Source: Trogon surrucura
Lineage: Eukaryota; Chordata; Aves; Trogoniformes; Trogonidae
Direction: 5' to 3'
Assembly: GCA_020746105.1 (NCBI GenBank)
Contig: CM036618.1
Coordinates: 12,879,001 to 12,943,000, forward strand
Length of the DNA stretch: 64,000 bases
The notes under the pieces were generated by a model. That model searched no databases. It was not told the origin of the DNA and saw only the letters and a list, made by a program, of their open reading frames with translations. This document shows, one piece after another, positions 11,367 to 23,729 of this stretch (its first letter is position 1; each line of letters starts with the position of its first letter). A program made the translations under genes and the position numbers.

Positions 11367-13104
11367 AAGACAGTATTTTGCTAACTCCAAACCAATGATG
11401 TATAATCCATTACTGAAAAATAAAATTACTAGACAATTAATCAAGATTATGTTAAACATTCATATAGGTTTCCTAGGACTCTTTCCAATACTTTTGGTTG
11501 TCAGGATGCAAGAATGATCTTTTGTACTTCCATTTTTGATTCTGATGAAAGTTGAAATGGATTTCCTTTCTTATTTAAGCCTATATCAGTTATAAATTTT
11601 GTAAAATATTTCCATCACCAAGTAGCACTCAGATGGTATGCCTCTTCCATGAAGAGATAGTCAAACTCTGAGTATCATATTCACGGCATAGAGTAGAAGT
11701 AAAAGTATCCATCCATGAGTATTTAGGCTCAAATTTCTTGAGGAAACATTGATCAGAGAAGTTATATTGTCAAATCATTTTTAGCTTTTACTAATTAATT
11801 CAGAATTTGGAAATCATGTACGTTAACCATTAAGTTAGAGATTAAAAAGACATTATTTGATCATTTCTCTTCCGTGAACAGTACCTATAACACTTAATAA
11901 ATCTAACAAAAAATAAAAATGTTTGGTTTCAGAGCTGGGGGCCCAACATTAATCTGTTTCTTCCTAAATTCCCAGATATTTTTTGCCTGTCTGCCTTTCT
12001 AGTACATGCAAGATTTGCCAACAAAACAAAAAATAATATTCAGCTCTAATTCAGAATATTTGTCTACTTTAATTACTGGTTTAGAGAAAAGGACAAATTT
12101 GTCTTAAGTGATGGAGGAATCCATGGCATCTTCTGGAACTGAGCTGAATTTATTCTTTGAGACAGCCTAAATCCTTTCATAAATCACAATTACTTGTTCT
12201 GAGAATCCCTAAATCAAAGCTCTCTGTGTGTGCAAGGATGTTTGCTACACAAAAGACTAAACATTTACAGAGTAGTAGCTACATTCTCAAAGTTATGTCA
12301 ACCGTGAATAACACAGAGGTAAAGCAACTAAAAAATTCTGGTCTTTTCTCTTGGAATATGCTATTATAAGATCTTAGTTCCCCAGGTCCTCTTGCTTATG
12401 CTGAATATTATTGATTGATTATTGTGTACAAAATGTCATCCTATTATAAAAATGGTGTCTTGTTGCCTAGATTGTCCTGTGGAAATAAACTTATGTGCAG
12501 GTTGACATTTAAGGTATCATGATAGTCAAATAATTTTAAAATGGAACTTTGTCCTCTCTCATCCTTACTGATTTTAGTGTGATAAAAAAAACAATTGTGA
12601 TCAACTGCTGCAGAATATGGTCTCTGATTAATTCTCTTTGCTCCCTGAGCAATTTTCTTGCAGCTTCCTTCAAATATATAGGGTAAAATACACTGTTAAG
12701 GTGAGCACTTTCGGTGTGCAAGTACTTGCTCATCAGCTGTTAGTGAACAGAAATTATTTTGCCCAGTTCATGAGCCTGTCTCTTGCTAATTCCTGCTCCT
12801 GACAGAGTAGGATTATTGATGCTTAGCTGCTCAGCTCCAGCAGATTCAAATGCTGTTCCCACTGCAGTTCTTACTGCTGATGGCAAAGGGACCCATGACT
12901 TTTTAACATGATTTGCTGTAACAAAGAACATAAGCAAGGGAAATCAAACTATATCCAGCAAAATCCCCAAGCCCATGTTCAGAGTGTTTGCATCACACTC
13001 AGAACAAATAGTTTTTACAGTGATGATTTTTTTTCTTAGATATATAAATCTTAAGGACCACTTCTTTTTAATATGGCCTTTTTTTTTCTCAGTCACAGAA
13101 ATAG
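11367..13104. other. intergenic DNA, nothing recognised
   Basis: AT-rich sequence. No open frame longer than about 70 codons has any recognisable feature, and no clear repeat family was seen. Confidence 0.55.
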
Positions 13105-13144
13105 AGAATCACAGAATCACAGAATCACAGAATCACAGAATCAC
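13105..13144. repeat. five tandem CR1 tail octamers
   Basis: Five perfect copies of the 8-mer agaatcac form the 3' terminus of the CR1 element. This is the template-slippage type of tail used by CR1 in place of polyA. Confidence 0.95.
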
Positions 13145-13313
13145 AGAATGTCAGGGGTTGGAAGGGACCTCAAAAGATCATCTAGTCCAGCCTCCCCCTG
13201 CCAGAGTAGGATCATCTACAGCAGATCGCACAGGAACGCGTCCAGGCGGGTTTTGAAGGTCTCCAGAGAAGGAGACTCCACAACCTCCTTGGGCAGCCTG
13301 TGCCAGTGCTCTG
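13105..13313 (-). mobile_element. CR1 3' end, heavily 5'-truncated, with expanded octamer tail
   Basis: This is the last ~170 bp of a CR1 on the minus strand. Reading the plus strand, the tail is five exact units of agaatcac (13105-13144), then aatgtcaggggttggaaggg and the standard CR1 3' UTR. It ends at 13313 inside the 'gccagtgctctg' stretch of the ORF2 C-terminus. CR1 tails usually have only one to three octamers, so five is long. The right flank repeats the word ccagtgct, which may reflect microhomology at the 5' truncation point. Confidence 0.92.
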
Positions 13314-14619
13314 AATCCAGTGCTAAGAATCTAGTGCTTCTTGTATGAAGGGAATTTAAAATTAAATTGAAAGTCATAACCAGTGACAATAAAACAGGTA
13401 TAACTTAAGTTTGCCATGAAAATTTCTGACTGTAGATCATGTATTTTGCTAAGTGAAATTGTATTGAACTTGAATCCCTGCATTCCTTGTTTAAATGCAA
13501 AGGAACTGACATGAATCACCAACTAGGTATGATGGGGGACTGAATTAACTGAGCTTATTTCCAAAGCTGAACCATAACCTTCGAATTAGTATTTTACTTT
13601 TTAAAACCTGTGCAATTTCCTAGTTATGATTACTTTTTTTGCTAAGGTACTGACAGTCCCCCAGGTTTAGGATATGAAAAGCTTAATCAGACTGATAATT
13701 AATTTGAGATCCGGATTCTTCCCTCTGTTCATGAAAAAAATCAGGTGACTAGGTGAACAGTCTTGCTCAAACCCAGAGGGATGATACGAGAGGGAAACGT
13801 TGCTACGTTGTTACTGGCACTACTGCCTGATTTCAACGTTTCATTTAAAAAATATGACGATTTCCATCAGCCACCTTGGAACCAAGAATCTACTTCCCAT
13901 TGCCAAACTTCTGCAATAATATTATAGCTATGTTATTCTTGGGTTTAATGAGTTGGATGTGGGATTATATATGTTAGTTATTTAGATCACTTTTAGCAAT
14001 TTAATCTTCACTCATTTGCACCATAAATGAAACACTTGTGTGAGCATAGGGGAAAAACTTAATTTTCATTCCATGCAAAGACTATAAATTTGACATTTGC
14101 GATAGTCAATTGAGCAGCTGCATTAAGAAAGAAGCATGTGTGAATATATCAAGAGAATTGAGAAATGTAAATGGAAAAGTGTCTAAAACTCTCAGCAAGA
14201 GTATTCAGCAAGAATAAAAGTTTTGGTCGTGTATGAACTAATTTCACAATCTCATCAAGCTCTGAGAAGCCAAAATAACTCCAGCTTTTATCCCTCAAAG
14301 GGTGATATAATTGGAAGCTGGAATTGGTCCATAGTCTTAGTTTTGCTTTAGATAATTATTTTTTCTCAGGATAGTAACACTTTGCAGCCACTAGCTCGTG
14401 AATTCAACAGTCCAGACACTCAAACAGATGACTCTGTTATGTCATATCAGCGGACTTGTCATAACTTTTCATGTACATATTCTTAGCTCTCTCTTCATGA
14501 ATAAAAAATATAGCAGAGAAGGCAGGATACTTGCATGGATGATTAATGATCTTCTGAAAAAAAATGAAATGGAAGAAGGAAACTTGCCGAATGTGGAAAA
14601 CAAAATTGGCCACTTAGGA
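13314..14619. other. intergenic DNA, nothing recognised
   Basis: No supported gene or repeat was found. Open frames are below 80 codons without motifs. Confidence 0.55.
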
Positions 14620-14957
14620 AGGGTATAGAAATGCTGTCAGAGAAATGTAGGAATGCAATGAGCAAAGCTAAGTCACACCTGGAATTTAATCTGGCAAGGG
14701 TCATCAAAGACAACAAGAAGTGGTTTTTTTCAGTATATCAATAGAAAATGGAAGACTAGAGAAAATATGGACTTGCTGACGAAAGAGGTGGGTGCCCTAG
14801 TGGCAGAAGAGATAGAGAAGGCAGTGTTATTGAATACTTTCTTTGCTTTGGTCTTCACAGCTAAAGCTACCTCTCATATATCATGGACACTAGAGGTGGA
14901 GGAAGATCACGTTAGAAACCACTTAGCTAAACTGAACATCCATAACTCCATGGGCCC
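14620..14957 (+). mobile_element. old CR1 internal fragment (ORF2 linker before RT)
   Basis: Plus-strand sequence translates, with frame breaks, to the linker between endonuclease and reverse transcriptase of CR1. Recognisable parts are LELNLARVIKDNKK, then KEVGALVAEEIEKAVLLN, then VRNHLAKLNIHNSMGP, against [32 protein letters not shown] and [16 protein letters not shown] in the copy at 3090-6032. It stops just where the RT core should begin and has no CR1 3' end. A later deletion or rearrangement must therefore have removed the rest. The limits, especially the left one, are approximate. Confidence 0.8.
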
Positions 14958-17900
14958 TAAAAAGAAATTAAATATGACCATTCACTATGAATGGACAAAG
15001 CTAGCACCTTGATTTTTAATGTTAAAGAAATCATTTATGTATTATTGCTTTAGTTAGGCAATATTCTGAATGTTTTAAGGTGCTTAATTAGCATAAGCAC
15101 ATTATATTTTAGTAGATCTTAACTCGAACTGGATTTAAATTAATACTTGAATCTTTACACAATATGAGAGAGAGTGATAAATTTCAAACTATCGAATGTA
15201 AAATCCAAAACAAGATTCCTATCGCCCTCCAATCTCTGCAATGAAGAGAGCTGGAGTCGCCAGTAGTGCAAAACCTGAAATATTCAGAATGTGAATCTGA
15301 ATCTCCTAGCATATATTTGGAGGTTTTTGTTAAAGACAGGGGAAGGAAAGTAGTTTGAAGGGTGTACTTCATCATGAGTATGTGGGCTTCAAACATAATT
15401 TGTCCCCACTGTAAATGTGGAAACAGCATCTTATTCACTTAACATGGTGTTCTCTGTCGAATGACAGGTTAAGTGTGTATGTACCAGCAGAGTATGTACA
15501 GAGAGTAACTAGAATTTAAGCTTTGAGAGAGAAGGAATGTGGTACATAGCTTTGCAACATTAATTACACTTTTCAGAGTGCTTTCATGCATTGTCCTTCT
15601 TGCCAGCAGATGGAGGTGAGGGACAGGTCACTTTTCATTCGGGTACATCACAATGGAGTAGGCACAGCAGCCATCAGAGAGCTCTGAAGCATCGCACTCA
15701 GCAGTTGTGCCTGTGTGCTCAAGCAGTGCTTTACACCACCTCAGTTTCTAGCTTAGTAATAATTTGTGACACTAAAAAAATAAATCTGTGGTTTTTTCCC
15801 ATCAGACAGATACTTATTTACCTCTCATTGGTAGATTTATACCTAAGCAGATGTATGTTGTTTGTTCCTCAGATTGCAAAGACAAAAATGTCTTTGTAAA
15901 AGTTTAAATTATTTTTCTACACGTACAGTTACCATACAGATTCATGTAACCAGAAAATATTTACACATTGGTATCTTACACAGACACATCTGCATAGCTG
16001 GATGCATAGAGGAAATAAATTGCTGTTTGACCTCGGTTTCCAAAAAGGTTTTTGCTATTCTATTGGGTGGTGAACAAAGGTTCTTCCATGCTCAAGCTTA
16101 GTGTTAGCCTATAAATACAGAACTAGAAGGTCCATGGCTTTACCCTTTTTACTGATTCCATAGAGATCATTTGTTCAGCCCCAAAACAAAGTGTTGGCAC
16201 AGGGAATGGCAAACCTAATGGATTACATGAGGACTGCAGCAAAACGATCAAGAAAAAGCATTGTGTCCCTTCATTAATAAGAGGTTAAAAAGAAAAGAAT
16301 GTGCTCAATTGGTTCCCAGGAGGTTTAACAAGGCTGTTCCACAAGGTCCTGAGAGCCTATTCCACAAGCAGGTCCTGAGAGTTCAGTGGGTGGAGCACAG
16401 CTGGGACTGATGCCAGGAAGGCAATTAAAGTAGAGCCCGAGCACTAACAGTGGGTTGTGTCCCTCCTGCCAGAGCAGAGTGAAACATTGCATTCTGCGTG
16501 GCCAGCTCTTCCAGGAATCGCTTTATAGAGAAACTAATGTTTTATTCTGAGAAAAAAACCAACACAATGTCTGAAGGTAGCACTGGTGAAATATTCTCTC
16601 CTGTGTGTTTTACTGCAGCAACAAAGATTTTACTCTACTTGAATTTTGTGATGCATTGTTTCTTATAAAAAAATCTCCATAATAACTCTTAACAATCAAA
16701 GAGTGATTTTCTCCTTAAAAATGGATTACTAGGAGAACGAGACCACATGGAGCTGAAGGTGTTAAACTGCGTGAAGATTAGATAGCCTGATAAAAACTTC
16801 TTGTCAGAAAAGTGGTTCAGGTGGTTTACAGGTCACCTTCAGCTTGAATCATAGCTAATGAACTGAATGTGGACTTATTTATTTTTTTTCACTAACTAGC
16901 AGAGCCTGTTGCTTTCACTGACAAGAAAAAATTTATATCTTGGTTCTGAGGTACTCCTTCTCATCTCTCACCAGAAGAAGGAAAGGAAAATAAATGTGTT
17001 CTTATGCCAATTTTGTGATTTTCTGCATGGTCTTAAATTATATTCAGTCCTAGCAAATTTATCAAGTCCTGTACATGAATTTACTAGGTATTACCATCTC
17101 ATCAAAAACATCATTAAGAACAAAAGGGAACAAATTAGGTCTCTAAAAATCATGTGGTGCTATGCAAAGTATGCTAGAACAACCAAGATCTTGGAGCGGA
17201 GATCCCAGGAGAAACGCCAGAGACCCTTGGGGAAACTCCAGCCCTTTGTGAAGTTAACTGGAGGCCAGGAAGGATATTTTAGGGCACCAGAGGGCATCCG
17301 AACTCTGCCCGAATTATATTTACCTTTTTAATAATCTCTCCTGGGTAAATAAAATGGAAGATAAAGTGAAACTATGAGATGACGTTGCTATGTAACCTCA
17401 ATATTTAGAAGGAAAAAGCTGCTGAATCTGTTGTCCTTCCTGAATTTCATGAGATGGTTCGTTATGAACCATGGAATGAACGCAAGAGCTAATTCTGCTT
17501 TACAGAAAACCATGTGCCAACAAGAGATTGGGATTCACACTCTTTTCTTGGACTTAAGATTTTTTAAGTTTTACCTTTTAAAAGAGAGGTTAGAGCTAGC
17601 CTGCTCTGGCGATGGATAGTGAGGTTCTCCCTTGTATGCAGTGAATCACTGGCTGATCCATCTTCTCAGGATGAAGTTTATTCTTCAGGATGAATTTCAT
17701 ACTTTCGTGAATTTCATGATTCATCAGCCTGAAGAGGATTCAAATCTGTACTTTCTAGCTGTACCTGGAGAATACAACTGGCTGTTTTGCAATATGAGTA
17801 CCATTTGCCCCAGCAAGTCTGTTTTGCAAAAAGAAACTGAGGTTTACTGGGCTTATAGTATAAACATCTGAAGGTAACAAATGGTGAGACTTGGGCTCTA

Positions 17901-18756
17901 GTTTTGTCGTGAGGGCTACTAGATGTTTTTCCTATATAGTATGCATAAGCAGTCTTTTATGTAGGGTTCAGAATCTATATTTCATTGGTCAAATCCTAAA
18001 TTACCACTTAGTGCATTGACAGGGTTTCTGCACTGGACACAGAGCTTATCATAGAATAATTTATTGGAGAATTTAATGGACTTGTCTAAAATTGACTTGA
18101 TTATCTTGTAGAATTTCATTCTAAAACTGTCCAGCTTTGTAAATTTGAATTTTTTGTCATATTAATAAATTCGAAAGGCAGTCTTAATCTTGTCTCGCTC
18201 TGTCTCACTCAGTCGTCTCTCTGGCACAGTATATATTTTATTATTACTTTCAAACTTAAAACAGCACGAAGGATAAATGAACACAAGCACATGGTGAATA
18301 TCAGCCCATTAGCTGGTTTAAATAACGCCTAAAAATGCTGCAGAAGATCAATTCTTCAAGAAATTTGAGGGGAGATTATTTTTAATTGGATATGTCAGGC
18401 CTTTAGCAGACAGCATGAGACTGAGCAAATGTCCAGATTTGCTACCTGTTTCCCTGTATTTCAGGAGAAGGAAATCCTATACTGCATAAACTCTTCTAGT
18501 TATCCAATGTCTGTCTTTCTCTCTTCCACATTAAATGGTGAATCAGATTCTTCTAATCAACTGGGTGTTACCGACTTCCATTTAGCAAAGTCAATTAACT
18601 CTGAGTGAGGATTTGACTTGGTTTTCAGACCACTGGAATTTTTCCCCTCTTAATGAGGGCTTCACTGTTAGTACTGCTGGTTTTGAAAGCTGTGCTGAAG
18701 AATTACCGTGAGTCCTAAGTATTTGGACAGAGAGAATATTCTGTTTCCCTCTTGAT
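14958..18756. other. intergenic DNA, nothing recognised
   Basis: No gene is supported. The longest open frame is 140 codons (16909-17331, plus strand), with no recognised domain. A partial direct repeat lies at 16337-16381. The stretch 16320-16510 is more G+C rich than its surroundings but was not identified. Confidence 0.5.
16337..16381. repeat. partial direct repeat, period 23
   Basis: The word ttccacaaggtcctgagag occurs at 16337-16355 and again at 16360-16381 with a 2-base insertion (ca). It sits in an unassigned, relatively G+C-rich patch. Confidence 0.8.
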
Positions 18757-19431
18757 TCATATCATAGAATCATAGAATCATATCATAGAATGTTAGGGAT
18801 TGGAAGGGACCTCGAAAGATCATCAAGTCCAATCCCCCTGCCAGAGCAGGAACGCCTAGATTATGCCACACAGGAACATGTCCAGGCAGGTCTTGAATGT
18901 CTCCAGAGAAGGAGACTCCACAGCCTCTCTGGGCAGCCTGTTCCAGGGCTCCATCACCCTCACTGAGAAGAAGTTTCTTCTCGAGTTTAAGCGAAACCTC
19001 TTATGTTCCAGTTTCAGCCCATTACCCCTTGTCCTATCAGTGGTTGTCACCGAGAAGAGCCTGGCTCCATCCTCGTGACACTCACCCTTGATATATTTGT
19101 AAACATTAATGAGGTCACCCCTCAGCCTCCTCTTCTCCAAACTAAAGAGCCCCAGCTCCCTCAGCCTTTTCTCATAAGGGAGATGCTCCACTCCCTTAAT
19201 CATCCTCGTTGCCCTGTGCTGGACTCTCTCCAGCAGTTCCCTGTCTTTCTTGAACTGAGGGGCCCAGAACTGGACACAGTATTCCAGATGGGGTCTCACC
19301 AGGGCAGAGTAGAGGGGAAGGAGAACCTCTCTCGACCTACTAACCACCCCCCTTCTAATACACCCCAGGATGCCATTGGCCTTCCTGGCCACAAGGGCAC
19401 AGTGCTGGCTCATGGTCATCCTGCTGTCCAC
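18757..19431 (-). mobile_element. young CR1 3' end, 5'-truncated
   Basis: Minus-strand CR1. The plus strand starts with an irregular tail of tcatatcatagaat-type octamers (18757-18790), then the same 3' UTR as the copy at 3016. It continues to 19431, where the match ends after ctgctgtccac and unrelated DNA (tatcacttgg) follows. The ORF2 part is open throughout. It belongs to the same young subfamily as the copies at 3016, 53371 and 56353. Confidence 0.95.
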
Positions 19432-19437
19432 TATCAC
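18856..19437 (-). pseudogene. CR1 ORF2 C-terminal fragment
   Basis: An open frame of 193 codons covers the region C-terminal to the reverse transcriptase catalytic core, from about residue 780 of ORF2 to its stop. It carries none of the endonuclease or RT catalytic motifs. The apparent first codon is GTG in flanking DNA, so no normal start exists. By eye it differs from the matching part of the 3090-6032 copy at about eight residues, for example Y for S in [10 protein letters not shown]. It is a dead 5'-truncated insertion whose frame has simply not had time to decay. Confidence 0.9.
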
Positions 19438-22400
19438 TTGGGCTTAGCAAAAGCAAAACTGCCTGACGTATGTATGATCTGAGGATCACAGACTGTTTTG
19501 TCTTGAATCTTAAAAATTGCTAATAAAACACAGGGAATCTGTAACTGTGTGTTCACTACGTTTTTCATGCTCATACTCACTTGGAAGAAGAGTAGCATCT
19601 CTTAAGGGAATTCAGGTATCCAGCCTGAGAAACAATCTTCAGTGGAATGCACTCTTTTGCAATCAATGCATATCATGTACTCAAATACAGAGCACAGGTT
19701 TCTATGGAGAACACTCCCTAGAGAAGATGGATCCATCACACAGCATAGTCACAATATGGCTACTTGTGCACGTATATATATGCATAGATACTATTTCCCT
19801 CCTTAACTCCGACAAAAGTTGGGTGGAATTAAGTATGTTACAAGACTTTGATTCTTTTCATGTAATTCTCCCTTAAGATGAAATATTACCTCTTCTTTTA
19901 TATACGTTTTTGATTTTAATTTACACCTTTATGAAGAAATTCATTCACATCCACAATGAATCTTGAAAAAAACCACCAGAATAAGGCAAGTAGATGACTG
20001 TAATTTAAATGAATAAGAATGCCATTTTAGCAGTCATATAAACTTAAAGAGAATGAAGATTAAATTTGGAACTTCTTGCCCTTTAATAAAATTTAAACAC
20101 TGTTATTTTTCAAATCTGAACTCTGCTTTTGATGATAATCATCCTCCTATCAGTTTGGTAACACCCTATTAGAATTTAGGGTGACAATAGGGGTTCTGCC
20201 AGAGTTTAACATGTTTCTCCTTGCTCTCAAGCTTTGTGCTAAACTAATGTCTGATCTCAGTCACACCAGTGCCAAACAGAAATTATGTCACTGACTAGAG
20301 CTGGGTGACACCAAGCGACTGCAAACACCAACCCAGCTGTCTGTGCTGTTTTTTTTCAGGTATAATCAAATCCACAACTAATGATATCACAGGCACAAAC
20401 ATCTTCCACCCATTTCTTCTCACTAAAGCAAGGAAAGATGAGTGGACTTGCTTTGACTGTGCTCCAGACTAGGCAAAACCGAGGCCAGCTGAGAAGCAAT
20501 GTGGCCACACCGGTTCAGTGCCACATCCATGCTGCTGTGGGTAGCCGTACCGTGTCACCCTGAGTTCACATACTGCTTTCCACAGGGGATTTTGGGCACT
20601 TAAAAGGGTGCAGAGATTTTGCATACAGCTGCCCTTACAGACAGTGCCTAAGGTCCTTTGGGTGCATCTGTGTTAATCAGTAAAATGAGACTAGGCAGAG
20701 GTGTGAGAGCTGCAATTTGGCCATCGCAATTTTACGCTGACAGAGCAGTTCCTACACCGTCTTGACATGGGCAGTCTCTCAGATGACCCCTAGGTGCAAT
20801 CTGGGAACTGGCACCAATCAAAGACCATTCCTAAAGGCAGTTTACAAGCAGTGACCTCATCTTGAGCCTCAAGACAGTCTAGTAATATATAGCCTGACCA
20901 TACCACTTCTGGTCACAGAACCAGAAATCATACTTCAGTACTGTTTCAGTTTACAAGAAGATATTAAATTCCTGATACCTCCACCTGCCCATGAATTACA
21001 AGTCTTGAAGTAGCTACATTCAGAAGATTTCTTTATCCTGCCAAAGTTGCAGCATGGTCCGAGAGTGACTGTGCAATGATCTGCTGGCTTTATACACACA
21101 AAATTCACTTAGGGGATCGGAAGCAGGCTATTGTACTTACTTAGGGCTGATTTAAGGAAGTGATGTAACTGTCACTGATGTCAATGGAAAGATACTTTCA
21201 GATTTCATGAGACGGGAATCTTGTCACAGATAGCGCAGAAAGGTGTAAGGCCCAAGGAGTTCTTCAGGGGAAATACTCTTGCTGATGACTCCAGCAGGAG
21301 AAAGCAAGCCCTAGCTATATATTTGTAATAAATTAAGGTCTAAATATGCACACAATAAATTGGATGCCTCAGTTCACAGGTCAATATATTGGCAGAAGCT
21401 TCTTTATCTCTAGTCTAGATCAGAACATAGCCATAAAAAAACTTTTTTCCCAATTTAAACTTTTCTGTCCTAACCACAAATCATGCCAGTTGAGTAAAGT
21501 GAGCTGATAAATCTGTCTCTTCTCTTATTATACTCAATCGATTAGTTCTACTTTATCTCCAAGGGATGTGCATGAGGAACTACCTTTTTGGTAACTAGGT
21601 GTAATCTACTGTAGGTTTAAAATAATATTGAGTGCAATCGTAAAATTTTTATCAGTTTCATTTCAAAAGCACAATAAATTATGTTTTCCAGGTTCAGATA
21701 CAGTCATCACCATTATGAAATAACTTCTCATCATTCAACACGTCTTTTAAATTTTCTTGCAGTTTTCACAATGTAAAGGGTTGAAAATGCTTTTTCACAG
21801 TGGTCATCAAATCCAGCTGACTGATAACCACATCCTAGGTGATTTTGGAAGACCATAAACTTTACTGGGAGAGTAATTAATTCAGCAACAGAGAAATTCT
21901 TTATCTGTGATACAGGCAAGTTTGTGCTTTCCCATAATAACTTCCCAGTGGATATTTGATAAATTGAGGCATATGAGAACTGATGTCAGCAAAACATCTC
22001 ATGGACAGCTCCATTGTGTATGGAAGAAGTTTACTCGCCAGAATGACACAAACTTAGAATTTGCTCCTGTCTATGAAATCAAGTATCATGAATGTGATAA
22101 TCTCCAGGGCAGGCTACAAAACCCATTTTATCACCAGACTTTTCCACTGAAGAAGGTCTTGAAGGCACTAAAGAGAACTGTAATCATTATAGTGAAGAAT
22201 TACTGTTGGGATGGGGAAAGGAAGGGATTGAGGTTTGTGATGGTTTACCTGGAATTCCTTCACTGTGAGTATAGCTGTATTTTCTTGTGGAAGCATGGAG
22301 ATATGAGCCCTTTCAGGAGCCTTTATAAAATCAAAGCAAACATAGAGAAATAAAACCATGGATGAGCTAAGTTTTTTTTGCTCAAAGTATCGTAGATTGA

Positions 22401-23296
22401 CAGTGACAAAACTTGCAAGTATTTTCGCTTGAAACGCCAAACTAGTTTTGTGATAAAAACTGGGCCTCCTTCACTCTCAATTTTCGATCTGCACTATTCA
22501 CAGCACCACTTATTGAAGCCTTCCAAATACACAGTTGCAGAAGCAGTTGCTATGAACAAAGTAAAAGACTACAGAAGCTCAACTGAGGCCCCTAAACCAA
22601 GTGGATGAAAGACAGACCTAGTTACTAGCCCATGTAGCCCTCAGGTAACTTCTGTCTCTGCATTACTCCAACCTATAATGGGATCCTAGAAGTCAGAAAG
22701 TTCAAATTAATATTGTCAAGTACAGGGACATCTCAAATCATCTCTCTTCAGCAGCACAACCGTTCTTGTGAGACGTAACCTGACCCATAGCCAAGAGTGG
22801 CTGCAGTGTGGAAATCTCTAATTAGGAATTAAATGATTTTCCTTTTTGCTTTTGTTGCTGAACCAGTGTGTGGGAGTGACAGAGACATCTCACCCTAGGA
22901 CATCACATGTCTCTTACATGAATTAATTCCTTATCAACACAAGATGCACAAAATGGAATGAGTTTGTTTTGGGGAAGAAATCCTGTTCTCCCTCATTTGT
23001 TGAATTAGCATATCAGGCTCCTGATGCATGCTTTTAATGGACGATTGCCTAGGGCCAGAAGGACATTTGCATTTCTTTTGCAGCTGTCAGCAGCACCCAT
23101 CTTGGCCCTCATCCACATCAACAGTTCCCGCAGAGAGTGTGGGAAGCCAGCTTCTCAGTCACAGTGATCTTCTCAACTCTCTGGAGCCTCCTGCATGCAA
23201 GGTTGAGAGAGGCGCACAACTCTGACACCTTGCTGACATCACACAGCTGACATCTACAGGAGCATTTAGTTCAGATCAGGAATGCATTTTTAAAAC
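19432..23296. other. intergenic DNA, nothing recognised
   Basis: No gene or repeat can be supported. The longest frame is 148 codons on the plus strand (21907-22353). It has no recognisable domain, and no flanking splice sites or homologue could be confirmed. Confidence 0.5.
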
Positions 23297-23729
23297 TGGT
23301 CAGTTGATCTTGGCTCTATGACAGGTGCCCACCAAACCATTCTGTCTCTTCCTCTCCTCAGCTGGATAAAGGGGAGAAAAAATACCCATAGTTTTCACCA
23401 CGGGCTGCAGGAGAATCTCTGCTCCCCATATTGAGCACATTTTCCCCCTCCTTCTTCACTGACCTTGGTGTCTGCAGAGTTGTTTCGTTCACATACTCTC
23501 TCTCTTCTCTCTGGACGCTGTTGCACACGGGTTTTGTTTTCCTGTGTAATGTTATCACAGAGGTGTTACCACTATCACCAATGGGCTCAGCCTTGGCCGG
23601 TGGTGAGTCCGTCTTGGAGAAGGCTGTCGTTGTCTCTATCAGACATGGTGGAAATTTCCAGCAATTGCTGGCAGAACCCACCTCTGCAGCCCTCCGGCTA
23701 CCAAAACCTGGCCACACAAACCCAAGACA
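23297..23729 (-). mobile_element. solo LTR of an avian ERV (ERVL-like), internally deleted
   Basis: A unit of about 433 bp lies between tggtcagttgatc and cacacaaacccaagaca. Its G+C content is well above the AT-rich flanks. It contains blocks I recognise from a common bird LTR family: caggtgcccaccaaa near the left end, ctcctcagctgg, a ccacgggctgcagg block, a cttcttcactgaccttgg block, and aaaacctggccacacaaaccc near the right end. Flanks read aaaac on the left and aaagc on the right, a possible 5-bp target duplication with one mismatch. I infer the transcriptional sense is minus, because the left block corresponds to the 3' part of such LTRs in the orientation that places AATAAA in sense. This is less certain than the repeat identity. 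Open frames inside it on either strand are spurious. Confidence 0.6.

Noticed and set aside
13105..13144. Short regular repeats as a CRISPR array
   Set aside because: The repeats are head-to-tail octamers without spacers and are the known CR1 tail in a eukaryotic genome.
16909..17331. 140-codon plus-strand frame
   Set aside because: No recognisable domain, no repeat or splice context, and AT-rich codon composition. A chance frame is likely.
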